From contig JAPPMR010000649.1 of the NCBI GenBank assembly GCA_028818995.1, forward strand, positions 1 to 8,507: a stretch of 8,507 nt of DNA. Reading direction: 5' to 3'. Positions 6,421 through 8,507 of this stretch are shown here, in pieces. The DNA comes from Candidatus Poribacteria bacterium. GTDB lineage: Bacteria > Poribacteria > WGA-4E > WGA-3G. Under the pieces are notes generated by a model. It had not been told where the DNA came from and made no database searches. It worked only from the letters and a program-made list of their open reading frames with translations. Every line of letters begins with the position of its first letter. The stretch's first letter is position 1. The position numbers and the translations under genes are program-made.

Positions 6421-6529
6421 CTCCAAATTTACTGCTTCATAATACAAAGACTCTGATTTTAGTTGCAAAGGTTGCATAAAATGAAACGGTTTATACAATG
6501 TTTAACAGAAAATGGAGGGAAATTTGGAG
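6421..6529 (-). promoter_or_regulatory. Inverted copy of the sigma-gene ribosome-binding site, 90 bases upstream
   Basis: CTCCAAATTT at 6421-6430 includes the complement of the GGAG ribosome-binding site. Its exact 10-bp inverted partner AAATTTGGAG lies at 6520-6529. In a transcript that reads through both, the two would pair and bury the ribosome-binding site of the sigma gene. A transcript started at the candidate promoter at 6439-6476 would lack the upstream copy and be free. This is a structural inference from a perfect but short repeat. Confidence 0.35.
6439..6476 (-). promoter_or_regulatory. Candidate promoter of the sigma-lectin gene with two TGCAAC boxes
   Basis: On the minus strand TGCAAC occurs at 6471-6476 and again at 6462-6467, 9 bases apart. 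TTGTATTAT lies at 6439-6447. Two readings are possible: a sigma70-like pair TTGCAA-18-TATTAT, or an ECF-like promoter with an AAC-type -35 (TTTGCAACT) about 15 bases before TGTATTA, which would make the gene autoregulated. I cannot decide between them. The start would fall near 6432, giving a leader of about 20 bases. Confidence 0.4.
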
Positions 6530-6545
6530 TTAATCCGAATGAGGA

Positions 6546-6564
6546 GTTGAATGAATAATTCAAC
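6546..6564. repeat. Perfect 7-bp inverted repeat upstream of the sigma gene
   Basis: GTTGAAT (6546-6552) and ATTCAAC (6558-6564) are separated by 5 bases. No T-run follows on either strand close enough for a terminator. It could be an operator or a remnant of a mobile repeat; the motif TTGAAT also occurs in the ends of the MITE at 289-442, but the similarity is too short to link them. Confidence 0.35.
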
Positions 6565-6579
6565 ATTGAATATGCGCTT

Positions 6580-6606
6580 AAAAGTAATAGGCACGCTCCG
6601 CGTGCC
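6580..6606 (-). terminator. GC-rich hairpin, possible terminator of the lectin gene ending at 6688
   Basis: GGCACGC (6590-6596) and GCGTGCC (6600-6606) form a perfect 7-bp stem with a 3-base loop. On the minus strand the stem is followed by TATTACTTTT (6580-6589), an imperfect U-rich tail. It is 81 bases past the stop codon at 6688-6690. The compact GC palindrome could equally be a dispersed intergenic repeat. Between it and the stop codon (6607-6687) I see nothing else. Confidence 0.42.
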
Positions 6607-6687
6607 GTAAACAAGTTTAAAAGGTGGAATGAATTGCGCGACGACCAACGTGTCTTGTAAATGATAACAAATCAATTAGAAATGGTA

Positions 6688-8031
6688 TTACCTATCTGTC
6701 GTTGGTGTTTTAGCTTTCAAACCATCTTTTTCAATGATGGCGGTCCGTGTCGTATGCCAAGCAGGATGTCCCCTACCAATCGCTACCCATTGACTTTCTC
6801 CAAAGGACATGATGACGTAATCTTTTTCTTCATCATCAAGATCGTTTGGGAAAATATCGCCATCTGCCCAGTTAGTGTATGTGACAGGTTCACCGCTATC
6901 CCATTGCCATTCACCTTCTTTTGCGACATCGGTCAATCCTATCCAAGTAGGACCGTACCGAAAGATCGTCTCAAGCCATATCTGCTCTGCCTCGCTATTA
7001 ATAGAAACGAGATGTGCGTCTTCAAGGATAGCTTTAGTTTGCGCGTCTTCCCAACTCGTGCAAGTAATCTTTTTGTAGATATGCTGATTCTCAGGATTGG
7101 CTACCCACACATCTGTAGCATCGTGAAGAAATGTAGAGCGAAGTGGACGTGTCATTACACTTTGCGGTGCTGGATCCGGCGCATTGCTGTCAAGCGTCAA
7201 GACCAATGCCTCAGGGAGACTATCCTCTTTAAAGATAAAAAATTCGGACCCGGTGACAAGTTCTTGATACGTGGCAAATATAGAATAAATCCCAGGTTCA
7301 TCTATGTAATGAACAAAGTTTCCATCGGTATCGGTATGTAGGGACTTTACCAGTAGAGGTAGACTTTCTGTTCCATCCATGCGGCATTGGTGTAATGTAA
7401 TATGGACGCGCGTGTTGGGAAGCGGCGGACCATCTTTGTAAAGGATCTTACCGTGTATTTTCGTCCGAAATTTCACAGTAACTTCCACACCTTCTATTTT
7501 AGCACCATCTTTGATACCGAATGGAACCATCTCAAAATATGAAGAAGACGGTGGCGGATGAAATGTGATTTTTCCGAACCGTATCGTTTGAATTTCCAGA
7601 TCAGTTTCAAAATCTACGTCCGTATGTGTTGGTAACTTATCTTTTCCTGCTACCAATTGATACATACCTGGCTTAATTTCAAGGAACTTGAATTGCCCGT
7701 TTGAGCCGCTCTTCGATTCTGGAGGAACGAGGCGTTTTGGGGAGTCACCAAAACCATCTTTCCTGTTAACCGCTTCGTTGGGCGAAGTTCGTTCAAAAGA
7801 AGGGTAGTAAGGTACAGTGTGACGTAATGGTACCACATTACCGTCCCTGAACGCTAAGGGTAAAAGTACTATTGATATCCCATCAACCGGTTTGCCATTT
7901 ACATTTACGACACGACCCGTGAACGTCGCTGAGTCCGCCTCAAGACTAATATTTAATGTAAATACTAGTCCTAATGCCACAAATGCAACAAGGAACGCAA
8001 AAGATTGTTTGGTGAAAAAGGAAAAAACCAT
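6688..8031 (-). CDS. Secreted carboxypeptidase-regulatory-like protein with C-terminal C-type-lectin-like domain
   Basis: The ATG at 8029-8031 is supported by AAGGAG at 8041-8046, 9 bases upstream, and gives 447 residues. Residues 1-35 form a signal peptide with a long hydrophobic core (FAFLVAFVALGLVFTL) and probable cleavage after ADSA. The first regulatory-like domain starts at about 36 (FTGRVVNVNGKPVDG) and contains an unusually long polar insert (about 65-107) before SNGQFKFLEIKPGMYQL. The second runs about 193-265 (GKILYKDGPPLPNTRVH, then TDTDGNFVHY and PGIYSIFATY). The lectin-like domain covers about 307-435 with VWVANPENQHIYKK, AHLVSINSEAEQ, WIGLTD and EWQWDSGEP. The calcium-site loop reads NWADGDIFPND, so the EPN triplet is replaced although acidic residues remain. 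Cysteines are Cys216 and the family-typical Cys324. It lies upstream of the sigma-lectin gene with a 274-base gap holding a possible terminator, so it is probably a separate transcript. An exported sugar-binding or surface role is inferred from the domains only. Confidence 0.9.
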   Translation of the reverse strand: MVFSFFTKQSFAFLVAFVALGLVFTLNISLEADSATFTGRVVNVNGKPVDGISIVLLPLAFRDGNVVPLRHTVPYYPSFERTSPNEAVNRKDGFGDSPKRLVPPESKSGSNGQFKFLEIKPGMYQLVAGKDKLPTHTDVDFETDLEIQTIRFGKITFHPPPSSSYFEMVPFGIKDGAKIEGVEVTVKFRTKIHGKILYKDGPPLPNTRVHITLHQCRMDGTESLPLLVKSLHTDTDGNFVHYIDEPGIYSIFATYQELVTGSEFFIFKEDSLPEALVLTLDSNAPDPAPQSVMTRPLRSTFLHDATDVWVANPENQHIYKKITCTSWEDAQTKAILEDAHLVSINSEAEQIWLETIFRYGPTWIGLTDVAKEGEWQWDSGEPVTYTNWADGDIFPNDLDDEEKDYVIMSFGESQWVAIGRGHPAWHTTRTAIIEKDGLKAKTPTTDR

Positions 8032-8063
8032 CTCAAATATCTCCTTCTGGATTGTCGAATATT

Positions 8064-8093
8064 ATGATAGCATTTTAGTGAAATTTTTGGCAA
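8064..8093 (-). promoter_or_regulatory. Promoter for the lectin gene starting at 8031
   Basis: On the minus strand TTGCCA (8088-8093) and TATCAT (8064-8069) are 18 bases apart, each matching 5 of 6 consensus sigma70 positions. TG stands one base before the -10, making it an extended -10 promoter. Transcription would begin near 8057 and give a leader of about 26 bases with AAGGAG inside. This suggests the gene is transcribed independently of the one ending at 8136. Confidence 0.5.
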
Positions 8094-8135
8094 AACATGT
8101 TATTTTCGTCGGGTATTCGTGCATTGAACACGAAA

Positions 8136-8507
8136 TTATCGGGATTTTGCTGGTGTTATATTTTTTTCAAGGATTGCCTTTTTGACAAGGTATCGGAATG
8201 GACTTCTTGCATCAATGCCTATCCATTTTTTTGTAGCAGCGTCCATAGCGATATAAACTTCTCCTTTATCAGTAGGTATCTCTCTCGATTTTTGATTGCC
8301 CCAATTAGTGTATGTGACTGGTTCTTGGTTATACCACTGCTCCCCTTTTTCAGAAAGGCGTAGTCCAATCCAATAATAATCTTTTTGTGAAAAGAGGCTT
8401 TCTATCCATTTTTGTTCCGTTTCGTCGTTGATGGTAACAAGATAGGCATTTTCTGCTTTGGCTATGGCTACCGCTTCATACCAACTTTTACAGGAAGTTG
8501 TTTTATA
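8136..8507 (-). CDS. C-type-lectin-like protein, C-terminal part (start outside the window)
   Basis: An open frame of 123 codons enters at 8507 and ends at TAA (8136-8138). It reads YKTTSCKSWYEAVAIA, then NAYLVTINDETEQKWI, YYWIGLRLSEKGE and TYTNWGNQKSR, and ends ILEKNITPAKSR. This is the same lectin-like domain as in the four complete neighbours, entered just after its first strand. It is the most divergent copy: QWYNQEP replaces the usual QWxxGEP, the loop after TNW is shorter and lacks EPN or acidic clusters, and VYIAMD replaces DYV-type strands, so calcium binding at the classical site looks unlikely. It keeps the single family-typical cysteine (in TSCKS). The upstream part presumably holds a signal peptide and regulatory-like domains, but this cannot be seen. 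A 6-bp inverted repeat (8116-8121 with 8129-8134) lies directly after the stop codon without a T-run. Confidence 0.85.
   Translation of the reverse strand, partial: YKTTSCKSWYEAVAIAKAENAYLVTINDETEQKWIESLFSQKDYYWIGLRLSEKGEQWYNQEPVTYTNWGNQKSREIPTDKGEVYIAMDAATKKWIGIDARSPFRYLVKKAILEKNITPAKSR

Noticed and set aside
6541..6606. A second MITE upstream of the sigma gene
   Set aside because: Two perfect inverted repeats lie close together and one contains TTGAAT as in the MITE ends, but there are no matching terminal repeats or target duplication around them.
6661..7341. A 226-codon open frame on the plus strand
   Set aside because: It lies antisense to the well-supported lectin gene at 6688-8031, has no ribosome-binding site or recognisable domain, and its Cys/His/Phe-rich composition is what the complement of the conserved lectin codons produces; similar antisense strings recur opposite the other lectin domains.
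8116..8134. Terminator after the lectin gene ending at 8136
   Set aside because: The 6-bp stem TTCGTG/CACGAA is weak and has no U-rich tail in the direction of transcription.
8097..8363. Plus-strand open frame at the right edge
   Set aside because: It is antisense to the conserved lectin-like C-terminus at 8136-8507, which reads in frame with all family motifs.
562..8507. Diversity-generating retroelement acting on the C-type-lectin-like domains
   Set aside because: C-type-lectin folds are common targets of such elements, but I see no reverse transcriptase, no template repeat and no near-identical repeat differing at adenines within the window; the copies differ throughout.
1..8507. CRISPR array, tRNA or rRNA genes
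   Set aside because: No regularly spaced direct repeats and no tRNA- or rRNA-like segments were seen in the intergenic gaps.

Overview
The window looks like a stretch of an uncultivated bacterial genome, most likely Candidatus Poribacteria or a close relative. I infer this from three things: an ECF-type sigma factor carrying a long C-terminal extension (a membrane anchor followed by carboxypeptidase-regulatory-like and C-type-lectin-like domains); several paralogous secreted proteins built from the same modules; and short GC-rich hairpin repeats between genes. The taxon is a recollection of protein style and was not tested by a search. The sequence is moderately AT-rich. All supported genes lie on the minus strand, so transcription runs from 8507 towards 1.

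In the direction of transcription: (1) 8507-8136, the C-terminal end of a lectin-like protein; (2) 8031-6688, a secreted protein with regulatory-like domains and a lectin-like domain; (3) 6413-4353, an ECF sigma factor fused through one membrane segment to the same regulatory-plus-lectin module; (4) 4299-2908, a second complete secreted lectin-like protein, only about 50 bases downstream of the sigma gene and probably co-transcribed with it; (5) 2610-562, a larger secreted lectin-like protein whose regulatory-like region is internally duplicated; (6) 176-1, the start of another secreted protein of the same kind. Six neighbouring genes therefore share one architecture, and the sigma protein is that architecture with its signal peptide replaced by a sigma factor and a membrane anchor.

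The spaces between genes are not empty. A 154-bp miniature inverted-repeat element with a perfect 10-bp target duplication sits at 289-442, next to a near-consensus sigma70 promoter for the last gene, and it contains a nested double hairpin with covarying base pairs. The 2611-2907 gap holds several inverted repeats, two of which pair better as minus-strand RNA. The 6414-6687 gap carries a GC hairpin that may be a terminator, a candidate promoter, and an inverted copy of the ribosome-binding site of the sigma gene.

A reasonable reading is a surface-sensing locus. The fused sigma factor would sense a ligand outside the cytoplasmic membrane with a lectin-like domain of the same type that the cell exports from neighbouring genes. 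Ligand, target promoters and mode of activation are not visible in the sequence. I see no separate anti-sigma gene, no transposase, no RNA gene and no CRISPR array.
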